DNA of 64,000 bases, from assembly GCF_000247695.1 (NCBI RefSeq), contig NW_004624844.1, forward strand, positions 484,623 to 548,622. Direction: 5' to 3'. Under the pieces are notes generated by a model. That model made no database searches. It was not told where the DNA came from and worked only from the letters and a program-made list of their open reading frames with translations. Both the position numbers and the translations under genes were made by a program. The number at the start of each line of letters is the position of its first letter. The first letter of the stretch is position 1. The stretch is from Heterocephalus glaber (Eukaryota; Chordata; Mammalia; Rodentia; Bathyergidae). Positions 1 through 10,645 of this stretch are shown here, piece by piece.

Positions 1-837
1 TTTGCTGTGGCTCACTGCTTAGCTGCCCGGTTTTTTGGGTGTAATTTAAATTTAGAGCTACCACACAGAGGCATTGGCTGCACCAGGACCTCCGGGCGTT
101 GGCACTGCTCTGGCATAGGAATACTTGGGCAGCTTGGTTAAATGAGGGGATGGCCAGGAGATGGTACTTTTCCAAGCCATCCAGGCACTCGTTATGTCAG
201 ACAGTGTAAAATGACCGAACAAAGTGTTGGCCGTTACACTTTGCTCTGGTAATACTTAAGTCATGATAATTTTCAGTGTGACACTATCAGAGAAAATGTA
301 AGACGTTAAAGTGTTGCTTCCAGGAGGGTAAATGCAAACATCACCAATGCCTTACATTTCTGATTCAATAGGTATTGGCGCACATATCAGGTGACATGTG
401 CGGCAGCATCATCTTTAAGGTGGACAGGACATCTTCAGTGGGGAATTTCTCGACCCATTGAGGCATACCTTAGACATCAACAGTATGTTGAGGCACAAAG
501 ATTGATAAAGTGTTGAGCAGGGTATTCGTTCCCAAAGAAACTTTCTCCTACCAATCGTTAGTTTCAAAAGTTACATTGTAAAATGTCATAAAATAAATGG
601 TACAAAACTTTATAACCGTTAATCCGGCTATATACAGTATGTACATGTCATTAGCAAATGCATAATATTCTGAGGTCAATAATTATGAAAAGATTGAAAT
701 GCTTATTTTTGAACTTTGACTCATTTAGGTGGATACAAAACTACTTTTTAAAAAATATTTACAGATCCGAAAGATTAGTCCATGTGAATCATTTGTGTAA
801 AGTTAAGAAAGAGTGTAGAATAGAAGAGCATAGGCCC
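1..837 (-). other. TTN: TTN 3' untranslated region
   Basis: Sequence after the titin stop codon (TAA at 838-840, minus strand). No Ig/FnIII coding similarity remains. I searched the minus strand for AATAAA (TTTATT on the plus strand) and found none here, so the cleavage site is either left of the window or uses a variant signal such as TATAAA (TTTATA near 609-614). Nothing else was recognised. Confidence 0.8.
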
Positions 838-1136
838 TTACATGGAGCGAATATTTATATTCACAGTGGCAGAGTCAGATCCAAATTCATTCCCTAAGCT
901 CAGGGTATAAAGTCCTCCATCTTGTTTCTGTACGTCCATGATGATCAGGGTCGTTAAGTCGTCCGTGTTTTCAATGTGGAATCTCCCTTGTTGGTCTTGG
1001 TTTTCAATTTTTCTTCCACCACAGGACCATGTTATTTCTGGGGTAGGCTCCCCCGTAAAAGCGCAGGCTACTGTGAGAACTTTACCTTCATCGATGCTGA
1101 TATCAGAGGGAAGAGCTTCAATTTTAGGTGGAATTC
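838..1136 (-). CDS. TTN: TTN last exon (Mex6, exon 363): Ig domain M10
   Basis: Encodes the C-terminal Ig domain M10, starting IPPKIEALPSD and ending NIRSM before the TAA stop. M10 sits in the M-band and is known to bind obscurin and OBSL1. The Ig signature is visible: Cys in strand B (TVACAF), Trp in strand C (ITWSCGG) and the D-x-G-x-Y-like motif (DGGLYTLSLGNEFG). The acceptor reads tgtaaag then GA; the first G of the Gly codon comes from Mex5 (phase 1). In human TTN this exon carries the Finnish tibial muscular dystrophy mutation. The terminal residue is Met where human titin, from memory, has Ile. Confidence 0.97.
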
Positions 1137-1269
1137 CTTTACAGAATAACAAAACAACGTTTTAGGATCATTGAAAAAATAATGATTTGCTCTCTACTGA
1201 ATTATATGTACTACAGACTACACCATACTACTTGGCTTGTCTACCTCTACCAGTAATTTTATTGCTCAC

Positions 1270-1572
1270 CTCTTATGCCTGCTTTAATCATTCTACTAGT
1301 TGAGCTTTCCAGTTGTGTCATACTAGATTTTCCCATAAAACTGCTGGAACTCATTTCTACAAAGGACTCTTGCATGGAGGACATGCTTTGGGCAGACATG
1401 CTTGCAAATTTCATTTCAGTCATGCTGCTAGCACTGCTGCTGCTGAAACTGCTGAAGGAGGCCTCCTGCTTAGAGGCAGACATTTGGACTGACTGAGACG
1501 AGAAGCTTCCTTGCAAGCTCGTGTCGCCACGTGTCCTCAATACTACCTCTTTGGAAGGTTCTTCGACTAGAG
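1270..1572 (-). CDS. TTN: TTN exon Mex5 (362): Ser-rich is7 segment
   Basis: 101 codons with no folded domain. The sequence is extremely rich in Ser and Met (SSFSSFSSSSASSMTEMKF and neighbours), between M9 and M10. This is the is7 interdomain segment; the family is known to skip this exon alternatively (Mex5+ and Mex5- titins), and the region is a reported calpain-3 binding and cleavage site. The 303-base length is divisible by three and both ends are phase 1, so skipping keeps the frame. Acceptor ccacag/CT and donor G/gtgagc are both clear. Confidence 0.96.
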
Positions 1573-2010
1573 CTGTGGAGCATAGCAGATACACAGTGAA
1601 CATCAGTGACATCTGGTTAATTGGTGATGTCTGACGTGGCTTGCAGAAGCATACACAAAAACATAACCCAAACAATGTGCCATTGAAGCATAAGCAAATA
1701 CATAGATACATACATTTGTCAAAGCTAGCTCAATGTCTCCAAGAAACGAATCCTTTTATTTCTATCATTACATTACATGCAGGTACTAGGAATCACTAGG
1801 AGAAAAATGATTAGTTATATTGAAAATGATCAACATATCATACATTCTAAAAGTATTATAGAGCAGTTGGTAGCTTTACTTTCAAATTTAACATCAAGTT
1901 TCTGTTTAGCTATAAAGAAATTGATACCTGTCTCTGTTACACATGGAATTCGATGAGAATGCTGAGAGTTTGCTTTGTTCTGAAGACACAGGTCAGGCAG
2001 CCCACTCTCC

Positions 2011-2011
<1 letters not shown>

Positions 2012-2052
<41 letters not shown>
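2012..2052. repeat. (CA)n/(TG)n microsatellite
   Basis: About 20 uninterrupted AC units on the plus strand, which become (UG)n in the titin pre-mRNA. It lies in the Mex4-Mex5 intron (1573-2080), 28 bases beyond the Mex4 donor. Confidence 0.97.
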
Positions 2053-2056
<4 letters not shown>

Positions 2057-2080
2057 GGAAGATGGCAAAGATATACTTAC

Positions 2081-2234
2081 GAAGGACTGTTAAGGAAGCT
2101 GTAGCTGAACACTGGCCACGGAAGTTTTTGGCCTTAACTGTGTATTTTCCACTATCACTTACTGATGCGTTTCGGATTTCAAGTGTATATATGTTTCTGG
2201 AGCGGCTTACACTGATATTTGAAGAAACAGAAAT
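2081..2234 (-). CDS. TTN: TTN exon Mex4 (361): second half of Ig M9
   Basis: 154 bases completing Ig domain M9. The exon opens ISVSSNIS after the Mex3 end NNLP, and contains the strand-F motif SDSGKYTVKAKN. It enters in phase 0 (acceptor ttttag/ATT) and leaves in phase 1 (donor C/gtaagta). Together with Mex3 it is one of the few places in the window where an intron cuts an Ig fold. Confidence 0.95.
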
Positions 2235-2325
2235 CTAAAATGAAAGGAAAAAAAAGTATTTATGTTCAGCAGTAGATATGGTGTTTAAATTTTGTCTTCA
2301 ATAATATGTTCATAATTCAACTTAC

Positions 2326-2987
2326 TGGCAGGTTGTTTTTAAACCATTCAATTTCAGGGGATGGCTCCCCACTGATTTCACAAGAAAAGAGAACATTTTG
2401 TCCTTCGTTAATATTTTGAGATCTGGGCTGTGAGATGAAGGCTGGAGCATCTGAGAGTTCTTTGCTCAGGGTCAGGTCATACTGACACTTGACAACTCCT
2501 TGGCTTGTTTTGCCTATGCAGGTGAGGACTCCTTGATCTCTGTGACTGGCCTGCTTGATGGTGAGGGTCTGATCACTGCCCGAGACCCCGTATCTGTACT
2601 CCTCGGAGTTAGCAAGCTCTAGTCCATTTAGTACCCATTTCACGTCAGTGGCGCCAGCAATGTTGGCTTTTAAAGTCACTTTTTGGCCATCGGTTATGCT
2701 CATCTGAGAAGAAAATGCTTTAATCTCAGCTTGAGTTCTGACCTCTTCTAATGCCTGTGATGATTTAGTGACTTCTTCTTGGATGATGGATTTTTCCAGG
2801 GAGGTTGCTGCTGATTTCTTGACTTCCTCTTTGAGGGCTAACTTGTCTTGAGATTTCACCTCTGATATTTTGACCTCTTCAGAAATTAGGGCCTTTTGGG
2901 AGATTTCCTCTTGGACAGCTGCCTTCTGAGCTGCAATTTCAGAGGTCTTTTGTGTAGATACTTTCTGTGTCTTGCTGTCTTTTGCAG
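2326..2987 (-). CDS. TTN: TTN exon Mex3 (360): linker, Ig M8, first half of M9
   Basis: About 220 residues. First comes a charged Lys/Glu/Ala-rich linker (QEEISQKALISEEVK, KEEVKKSAATSLEKS) of about 85 residues at 2987-2730, with no recognisable fold. Then Ig domain M8 (EIKAFSSQMSITDGQ to YDLTLSKEL, about 2725-2460), then the N-terminal half of M9 (DAPAFISQPRSQNINEGQ to WFKNNLP). It enters in phase 1 and exits in phase 0 (CCA/gtaagt), and the length 662 agrees with that. The start codon is not here; it is an internal exon. Confidence 0.95.
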
Positions 2988-3340
2988 CTAAAAAAGAAAC
3001 CTCTGTAAAGCAAACTTAATCAGAAAGGGACCTCCCACCCTTTACTCTTGCAGATTTTTCATGTATATAATACTGTATACAATCAAAGAAAAATGTTAGC
3101 CTCTATGAGCAGTAGGTAGTACCAATTCTGTCTCCGTTCCAATCTTGGAAAACTGTCACGTGTGACTTTTGAGATGAATGCAGGGTTTCCTTAAACCAAA
3201 CTGAAGATAATTTTTATGATGTAACAAATCTTGAAAAGAATAGTCAAAGAGTTTAGGAGATGTGTGGACTTAAGAGACTTTCAATAACTGAAAAGTTAAA
3301 TAATCTTTTAGAAGATTGAGATGAAACTGAACTAATTTTT

Positions 3341-3428
3341 TTTGGGGGGTGGGGTACCAGGGATCGAACTCGGGACCTTGTGCTTGCGAGGCAGGCAGTG
3401 GAACCACTGAGCTAAATCCCAGGCCCAG
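3341..3428 (-). mobile_element. ID-like tRNA-derived SINE
   Basis: On the minus strand the stretch reads like a tRNA head: TTTAGCTCAGTGGTTCCA (A-box region) and GAGTTCGATCCCTGG (B box), ending in a C/A-rich tail. This matches the rodent ID family layout. It lies in the Mex2-Mex3 intron in the same orientation as the gene. Confidence 0.8.
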
Positions 3429-3788
3429 AAACTGAACTAATTTTAATTGAGAAAACAGATAACTTTCACTAATTTTGTGCTGTTTTGGAAAAATAGCAAA
3501 AGTAATGGTTTAGGGAAACAGTACCACTTTGTATATTCATCTGACTTTATTTTTAAATATTCTTGGAAGCAGGGGCTTGCTTGTGGAATTGTATATAATA
3601 CCACATAACTAGGCATGCTTTTCATGCTAATAGAAAAGGATATGTTAACTTCCAAAGTATGTATTTTTGTATTTGTTTACAAATGGGGTTCTGGAGTTAG
3701 AAAAACAGTTTTATTTTAAAATTTTCTCATGTATGTGTAATGAAAAAATGTTTCCTCAATATTGTTTTCTAAAAAATGTTGCTTAAGA

Positions 3789-3935
3789 ATCAAGCTGGGC
3801 ATGGTGTTGCACACCTGTAATCCCAGCACTGGCAGGAGAATTGCTATGAGTCTGAGGCCAGCATGGGCTACATAGTGAGTTCAAGGCCAGCCTGAACTAC
3901 ATAGAAACACCTTGTCTCAAGAAAAAACAAAAAGC
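3789..3935 (+). mobile_element. B1-type 7SL-derived SINE
   Basis: Contains the 7SL/B1 landmarks GCTGGGCATGGTG, CCTGTAATCCCAGCACT, GAGTTCAAGGCCAGCC and CTTGTCTCAAG, followed by an A-rich tail. Its length of about 145 bases fits a rodent B1. It sits antisense to TTN in the Mex2-Mex3 intron and ends only about 15 bases before the Mex2 donor region (3950). Confidence 0.88.
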
Positions 3936-3949
3936 AAAAACCAACCTAC

Positions 3950-4106
3950 CTTTTATTGTCAGTTTGCAGCTAGAGGACACTGATCCAGCTGAATTTGTTA
4001 CTGTACAGGTGTAAAGTCCACCGTCAGAAGTGTCAGTCTTCTGAATTTCTAAGAGGAATCCTCCTTTATCTTCAGAGAGTTTGTATTTACCTCCTTGTGT
4101 AATCGC
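3950..4106 (-). CDS. TTN: TTN exon Mex2 (359): second half of Ig M7
   Basis: 157 bases completing Ig domain M7. The minus strand opens AITQGGKYKL after DGK in Mex1 and ends CKLTIK. Phase 0 in (ccacag/GCG) and phase 1 out (AAAG/gtagg). A Cys of the Ig pair lies in the Y-x-C motif near the end (LYTCTV). Confidence 0.95.
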
Positions 4107-4233
4107 CTGTGGAGTGCAGGTGATTTGAGTTATTAAAAGTGACTTATGCTAAAATTCTCTTTGGGAGTTAGGGATGAGGGGAGAGGTTAGTGTTTTAGAA
4201 GATAAAGTTAAGGCACATTTAAGAACTGGTTAC

Positions 4234-7200
4234 CTTTCCATCCTTTGCCCAGGTGACAGTTGGCTGGGGTTCTCCAGTAGCTTTAACTGTAAATTTAGCA
4301 ATACTGTCTGAAGAAATGGTAGTATCCTGCAGCCCAGTAACAATTACTGGTTTTGAGGAGATTGGTTCTGGGGCTTTTGGTTCAGTTTTCTTGGTTTCTA
4401 TTGGCTCACCAGATTTTTGAGCTGATTTCTTGGTTTCTGTTGATTCAGCAGTTTTCTGAGCCGATTTCTTAGTTTCTGATATGCTTGATACCTGCTCATG
4501 GACACTCTTAAAAGCCTGTCCTTTAAACTGGAAGCTAGTTTTGGAAGTTCCACCTTCACCAGAGACCTCACAAACATATTCTCCACAATCAGACTCTGTG
4601 AGATTATGAATTTTGAGCTCATAGGTACCATCTGCTGAGTAATGGAATTGGAAATGCCCATTTTCCTTGAGTTTTTTGCCATCTTTATACCAGGTGACCT
4701 CTTTTGCACATAGTACACTGCTTTCAACTGCACAAGTCAGCTTTGCAACATCTTTAGAAGCTTCTGCTTTCAGGGACTGACTTATCTTTGGTGGGCCAGA
4801 GGCTGGTAGCTGCTGAGCTTTCTCTATTGGTGTGGGCTTTGTCTCTGTGGGTGATACAGCTTTTGAAGAAGTCACTGGTTCTGGAGATTTCACTCGTTTT
4901 GGAGACTTAGCAGCTTCTGGGGATTTTACTCGAGGCTCTGGGGACTTGACTCTTGGTGGTGATGTCACAGCCTTTTCAGTGACCCTGGCCTTTTGGACAG
5001 TCAAGGTGAATTGTGCTTCCTGTGTCCCTTCACTGTTTTTTACCACCACGCTGTAGTTGCCTTCATCGGAAGCCTGTGCTGAAGAGATCTCAAAGGTCGA
5101 TTTGTACTTTGTGGTAGTCACCTGGTGGTGGGTGGAAGTACTTATCACTTGTCCTCCCCGTAGCCAGGTCACAGTTGGTACTGGCTCACCATCTGTATCA
5201 CAAGAAAACCTTGCAGACTCACCTTCGTAGACAGTTATGGATCGTGGTTTCGTGAGGATTCTTGCTGCCAATGTCGTCTTGATCTTCCTGGTGGTGGATT
5301 TTTCTTCCACTGACTTTTCTTCTAATGCAGTACTTTTCATTTCCGCAGAGGCGTGGTGTTCATATGAGGAGAGACTTTCCCTTGTCTCTGTCATCTCTGA
5401 TTTCATTTCCCTGACAGAAGAAGAAGCTTCCATCTCAGATGTTTTCTTAAATGATGAAACTGCATATGCCTCTGTTTTCGTCAGCTCAGGGAAAACAGAT
5501 CTGGGGACCTCTTCGTCTCTGCGCTGGGATGCATAGGTGATATAATCGCCTCCAGTTACATCCAGGGTCGCATAGTCAGAAGCTTCGCCTTTGTAATTGG
5601 TGCATATAGCACGGTAGGTTCCGCTGTCTTCACGATGACAATCCAGAATTTCCAGGGTCAGGACCCCACTCGTGTTGGTGTAATGAATCTTACTGCTCTC
5701 TTGGAGTTCCACGCCATTATGGTACCATTTAACCTCAGCAGTTGGTTTAGACTGAACGTTTAAAATGAAGCGTGTATTCTGGCCACTCGGCACCCTGTGG
5801 GAGCGCATTCTCAATGTGATTCGAGGGGCATGGTCCAGCGTGAAAGGCTGCTGGCTCAAAACTTCATACTTCCTTTCTGATGTCTTCTGAGTCTTCAAAG
5901 CAGCTTTCATGGACTCATACCTGGAAAAGATATCAAATCGTGCAGACCTCTCAAATCTTGAGAGTGATCTCTCACTAGACACAGGGCTGGGGGAACGTGG
6001 GCGAGTTCTCTCTGGAGTGGGGGACCTTCTTTCGAGGTCATCTTCATATTCCTCAGCTGGCTGTGGACGTGACCGGATCAATTCAGACACTGGCCTCATT
6101 AGTTCAATGTAAGTTGGGGACAGGGAGCGCCGGCGTCTCAGCAGTCTGGACACGGATGAGGATGATTCTCTTTTAGCACGCCTTGAGATTTCATATTCTT
6201 CCTCAATTTCTGTTATTTCCATCACTTTTCTCTGTCGTTTCGATTTCTTTTTAGACTTTTCTTCCTTTGACATGTGGTCAAGCTCATTCCTGTATTCCGA
6301 GAGACGCTGGGTGGTGGTCACTGGCCGGAGCAGCTCCTCATCCTCCTTCTCTGCCATGATCCTCTGTCGCTGCTTGGGCTGTCGGTAGGAGGCCTGAGCG
6401 TGCCTTTCTCGCAGTTCTGCATAACTCGTACGCGTTTCTTCCTTCACAGGGACATGATAGGTTGAATACCTGAAGTCTTTTCTTTTCTCCTCCACCTTGA
6501 TGTGAGCTTGTGGTGAAGAGTAACGTAGGCTAGAAAGCTCAAAACGTGGAGGGCTTCGGCTGGGAGGTGAAGCTGAGAAGCCTAACTCAAGCTCTTCTTC
6601 AAGACACAGCCTTTCCTCTTCTGTCCTCTTCATGGCTAGGTAGTCATCGATGGGGAGAAGCAATTCCTCATCTGACATGTCACCCAGAGAACGTCTCCGA
6701 GGTCTGTAATAAAAGTAATAATCAGGAGAAGGTGTCCGCCGGCGGGCTGGTCGCACCATTTCCAGATCGTCTTGGGAGAGCTTGGGTATCCGCCACTTGG
6801 GTCTGTATTGATCCGTGATACGAGGAAGAGGCATCACGTAGAACTGTTCCCATCTTGAAAGGCGGATGCGCTTGGGTCTTTTCTGTACAATTCTGTCAAG
6901 TTTCCCAGGCATTTCAAACTGATCGCGGATCTTCTTGTACCATTTCATGTCAGACATAGGCACGAACTGCTTGATGCGCTGGTCTTCTTCTACAGTGGCT
7001 TGTTGGTACTTGCGTGGCTCTGGTACTTCATAAGGCATACGGAATTTCCTCTCCTCCTTCTTTTCTTCTGTCTCAAGTCGGTACTCTCCTTTCACAGTCT
7101 TAGTGCTGACAGCTGGTTTGTATAGGATGGCAGCTTCTCTCAGAGCCTCTTGGGCTACCTTTGTCAGTGACACGGATTCAGTTCCAGAAAGAATTTCAGC

Positions 7201-9884
7201 CATTCTTAGTGTCTTTTCGATCTGTTTTTGCACATGTCGCTCACGCTCCTCCTTACTCTCAAATTCCTGCTTGACATATCTCAAGCGTTCCACTTGTAAG
7301 TGAGCCTGGCAGCTGGTGGATCCAGCTGTATTTGTGGCTGTGACTCTATAATAACCTGTGTCCTCAGGAAAAGTATCCCTGATGTGCAAAGCATAATAAT
7401 CCAAGCCTTCATGGACAATTTCAATATGAGGCCCGAGGGACAGTGGCTGACCATCTTTCTCCCATTTTAGTGTTGGTGGGGGAATGCCAGAGACTCTGAT
7501 CTCAAAGCAGATGCTTTGGCCTTCTTGGCATTCTGCGTTTGCCAGTAGCCGTTTGAACATGGGTCTGAGGGTAGTTTCTGTTGGAGGTGGGTGTAGGGTT
7601 ACAGTCAGCTTTGCTTTACAGCTGTCTTCACCATATTTGTTCCTTGCCACAACAGTATATTCAGCATCATCATCTGCAGTTACGCTGTTGATTGTTAATT
7701 GGTAAAGACCTTTGTCAGACTCAAATGTATACTTCTTGTCATCTTCATCTGGTTTGATTTTCTGACCTGATTTATACCATGTTACACGAGGCTCTGGGTG
7801 GACAGTTATAGTTACTCCAAACCGGACATTTTCACCAACATAAGCTGTCTTGTTATAGAGAGGCAGGGTAAATTCTGGTGGCCTTTCCAAGAGTCTCATT
7901 GTGTCTGTTCTGCGCTTGATTTTCTTCACACTTCTACGGCAGTAATAGTCATAAACTTCTCTCACACCTTTAACGAGCAGCTCCACATAGGAACTGTCTT
8001 CACCATAGTCATTGACTACTTTGCATCTGTAGGTACCATCATCAAATCTGGTGATGTCTTTGATGTACATAGTGGCCACACCATCTTCATAAGTGATTTC
8101 GTACTTTTCACTGTTCTCTAACTGTCTGACACCAAAGTACCAGGTCACTTGGGTAGCCTGATCATAATTTTCAATTTTGCATACATATTTGACATATCCT
8201 CCCTCTTCACCAATGGCATGCATTATCTGCCCAGAAATCGGGCCAATTTCAATGGGCGCAACTTTAACCTTGGCAACATTCACACCCCTCTGAGACCGAA
8301 TAGCACCACCACAGGAAATGCGGGCTGCTGACACAACCATGTTGAGGTCTTTCTTGATCAGGGTATGGTAATAACGCCGGTGTTTTAATGTTCTGATGAC
8401 TTTAGTACTGACATTTTCTATCTTCTGCTTTAGCCATGGGTGCTGGAGTGCCTCAGATGCTGTCATGCGAGATTTTCTTTCTTTCACTAAGAGCCGGTCA
8501 ACAAAATCCATGGCTTCAAAGCTAATTTCTTTGAACGCTTCTTCATCAAAAGTATACTCAGCATTCATGATATTCTCAATTATCTGTTGGTTAGTTTCAG
8601 CCAGGAATGGGTTGATACCACTCAGCAATACATATACCAGTGTACCAAGTGACCACATATCAGTGGCTGTGCTGACAACATCATGCTGGTGGACTTCAGG
8701 GGCATAGTACTCAGGAGCAGTGAAGAGAAGCCTGAAGTTGTCCCCTGGTTTCAGTTGCCGGGCTTGGCCAAATTCTATTATTTTAATGATGGAGCTCCTT
8801 CTTGTTTGGTAAATGATGTTTTCTGGTCTAATGTCAAAGTGTCCAATACTATGGCTATGTAAGAACTCAAGTGCTTCACAGACTTGGCGAACATAACTTA
8901 CAATTTCTCTTTCATTAAGTTCAAAAGCACTTGTGTTAATGCGTTCAAATATGTCAAGTCCTGATATGAACTCAAAGATCATAACTAATTCTTCCATGCT
9001 TTCAAATGATTCATGGAGGTATAAGATGTTTCTGTGCCTAGCAATGTTTAGAATGGAAATCTCCTTCTTTACTAACACTTGGTCAGTCCCTTTGACTTTT
9101 ACAAATTTGGCCATGAATGTCTTCTTTGAGGATGTTTCAACACAACGGTGAACAATTCCAAATTCACCGCGCCCGAGATCTTCAGCAATCATGTATTTGT
9201 CGTAGAGTTCTTTGGTTTTAGAATGAGATGCTTTAGTCATGGAAACTTCCCTGGTTTCATCAACCTCTTCGTCATAATTCAGAGCTCTGGTCTTATCTTC
9301 TTTGGTTATGGTTGGTTCGGAAGGCTCAGAAGGTTTGCTCAGGCCAAACTTATTTTCAGCTATTACTCGGAACTGGTAACTTGTTTTTCCAAATAAGTTG
9401 ATGACGGTATAACGTGTTTCTCGGGCCTGTCCTACACGTATCCATCTTTCTGCAGTAGTTGCACATTTTTCAACAATATAGTTGGTGATTTTGCTGCCTC
9501 CATCAGAAGCTGGCTCTGTCCACGTTAGGTTGACAGAATCTCGTGAAACATCACTAACTTTGACGCCTCTGGGTGGGTCAGGAACGTCAGCTACATCCAG
9601 TTCAACTGTCTTCTGATCAATTCCAAATCTGTTTTTAGCACAGACCACATAGAAACCAGCATCCTTTCTCTCCACTCCATTGGAGAAAACAAGTGACGTA
9701 AAGGACCTTGTGACAATAACTTGGTAGTGACCATTATTGTCAATGAGATCTTGTCCTTTTTGCCAAGTGATCACAGGATCTGGTTTGCCACTGAAAGGGA
9801 TCTTGATGCTGACCACCTCGCCTCGGAGAGCGTGAACTGCTCCCATGCCTTCAAGATTTTTAGGCAAGTGTATCTTAGCGGGAA
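4234..9884 (-). CDS. TTN: TTN exon Mex1 (358): A169-A170, titin kinase, M1 to M7
   Basis: A 5,651-base exon, the second largest here. Domains in order with approximate positions: Ig A169 9884-9606; FnIII A170 9605-9300; kinase 9215-8440 with regulatory tail to 8290; Ig M1 8280-7965; M2 7895-7605; M3 7580-7290; long basic/acidic linker is2 7290-5835; M4 5832-5555; Ser/Glu-rich linker 5550-5265; M5 5265-4990; KSP repeats 4975-4845; M6 4800-4520; linker; first half of M7 4350-4234. It anchors titin in the M-band and carries its only enzyme-like domain. Known partners in the family are MuRF1 (A168-A170), NBR1 (kinase), FHL2 (is2) and myomesin (M4). The acceptor gatatag/TT continues a Val codon from exon 357; the donor is AAG/gtaacc (phase 0). 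Confidence 0.97.
4845..4975 (-). other. TTN: KSP phosphorylation repeats (within Mex1)
   Basis: Between M5 and M6 the protein reads PPRVKSPEPRVKSPEAAKSP followed by KRVKSPEP: four Lys-Ser-Pro units in about 25 residues, flanked by further Ser-Pro sites (TSPP, VSPTE). This is the titin KSP motif, reported to be phosphorylated by proline-directed kinases in developing muscle. Seen directly; the function is established for the family. Confidence 0.93.
5835..7290 (-). other. TTN: is2 linker between M3 and M4 (within Mex1)
   Basis: About 480 residues with no Ig or FnIII pattern. It is strongly charged, with a Glu/Lys/Arg helix-like start (SKEERERHVQKQIEKT), Arg-rich patches (PARRRTPSPDYYFYYRPRRR, SRLLRRRRSLSP) and many Ser-Pro and Arg-Ser-Pro sites (RTRPRSPSPVSSERS). 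Likely disordered and phosphorylatable; in the family this is where FHL2 docks. Confidence 0.85.
8290..9215 (-). other. TTN: Titin kinase domain and regulatory tail (within Mex1)
   Basis: Protein kinase fold related to MLCK/twitchin. The Gly loop GRGEFG is intact and the ATP-binding Lys is in MAKFVK (9106-9108). The catalytic loop is HFDIRPEN (HFD at 8833-8841) instead of the usual HRD, and the metal-binding DFG is replaced by EFG (8767-8775). The P+1 loop holds PEYYAPE (Tyr pair at 8704-8709). A helical tail after HPWLKQK folds back on the active site in the known structure. It is proposed to be a mechanosensor or scaffold at the M-band (NBR1/p62/MuRF axis). The EFG and HFD changes fit very weak or absent catalysis. 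Confidence 0.96.
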
Positions 9885-10000
9885 CTATATCAGAATAAAT
9901 GAAGAGAGAATATGGTTTAGCAACACCTCGCAATATCTATTTAAGAGTAACATTTTCTCACCCAAATTAATGATAATGATGTTTACTGATTTGCTTTTAC

Positions 10001-10594
10001 CTTCCACATCCAAGGAGGCAGTGCCAGACACAGATCCCCCTTGGTTGGTAGCTCTGACTTGGTATACTGTGGCATCATCATCTGTGACACTTGCAATAAT
10101 GAGCTGGTGGTAGCCACCCTTGAATTCTTGAATCCTGTACTTTAATCCATCAGCAATGATTTCTTTGCCTTGTCTATACCATTTCACAACAGGTTTTGGA
10201 TGACCAGTCACTTTGCAGACCAAAGTAGCATTGCTCTGATATCTTACATTTAGATTTCTCAGTTCCTCTTTAAAGTGTGGTGCTTGAATTGGGACATCAG
10301 ATTTGGGAGTGACAGGTTCTGATGTTTCACTCCATTCACTCTCCCCACCTAGGTTTTCACATTTCACACGGAACTCATATTCAAGACCTTCAATAAGGTT
10401 TTGCATGGAGAAGACAGTTTCTCGAATCTCTTCTGTTGTCACAGCAATCCATTTATTCTGCTTCTTCTCACGCTTCTCGAGGTAGTAATTTCTAATCTTT
10501 GCACCTCCATCACTGGCAGGTGGCTTCCAAGCCACAACACAAGAATCTTTTGTGATAGCAGTAATAATTGGCTTGCCTGGAACACCTGGCTTTT
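10001..10594 (-). CDS. TTN: TTN exon 357: FnIII A167 and Ig A168
   Basis: 198 codons: an FnIII domain ([39 protein letters not shown]) followed by Ig A168 (APHFKEELRNLNVRYQSNAT, VKWYRQGKEI, ATVYQVRATNQGG). A168 is the first Ig of the A168-A170 unit that binds the E3 ligase MuRF1. Phase 1 at both ends. The acceptor aaatag/AA is preceded not by an ordinary pyrimidine tract but by a TTTC microsatellite (10601-10646). Confidence 0.96.
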
Positions 10595-10600
10595 CTATTT

Positions 10601-10601
10601 A

Positions 10602-10645
<44 letters not shown>

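Noticed and set aside
8290..9215. Separate kinase gene
   Set aside because: The kinase is in one continuous reading frame with Ig/FnIII domains on both sides; it is the titin kinase domain.
9721..10113. Plus-strand open frame spanning the Mex1/exon 357 junction
   Set aside because: Antisense to two titin exons and their intron; no recognisable protein features.
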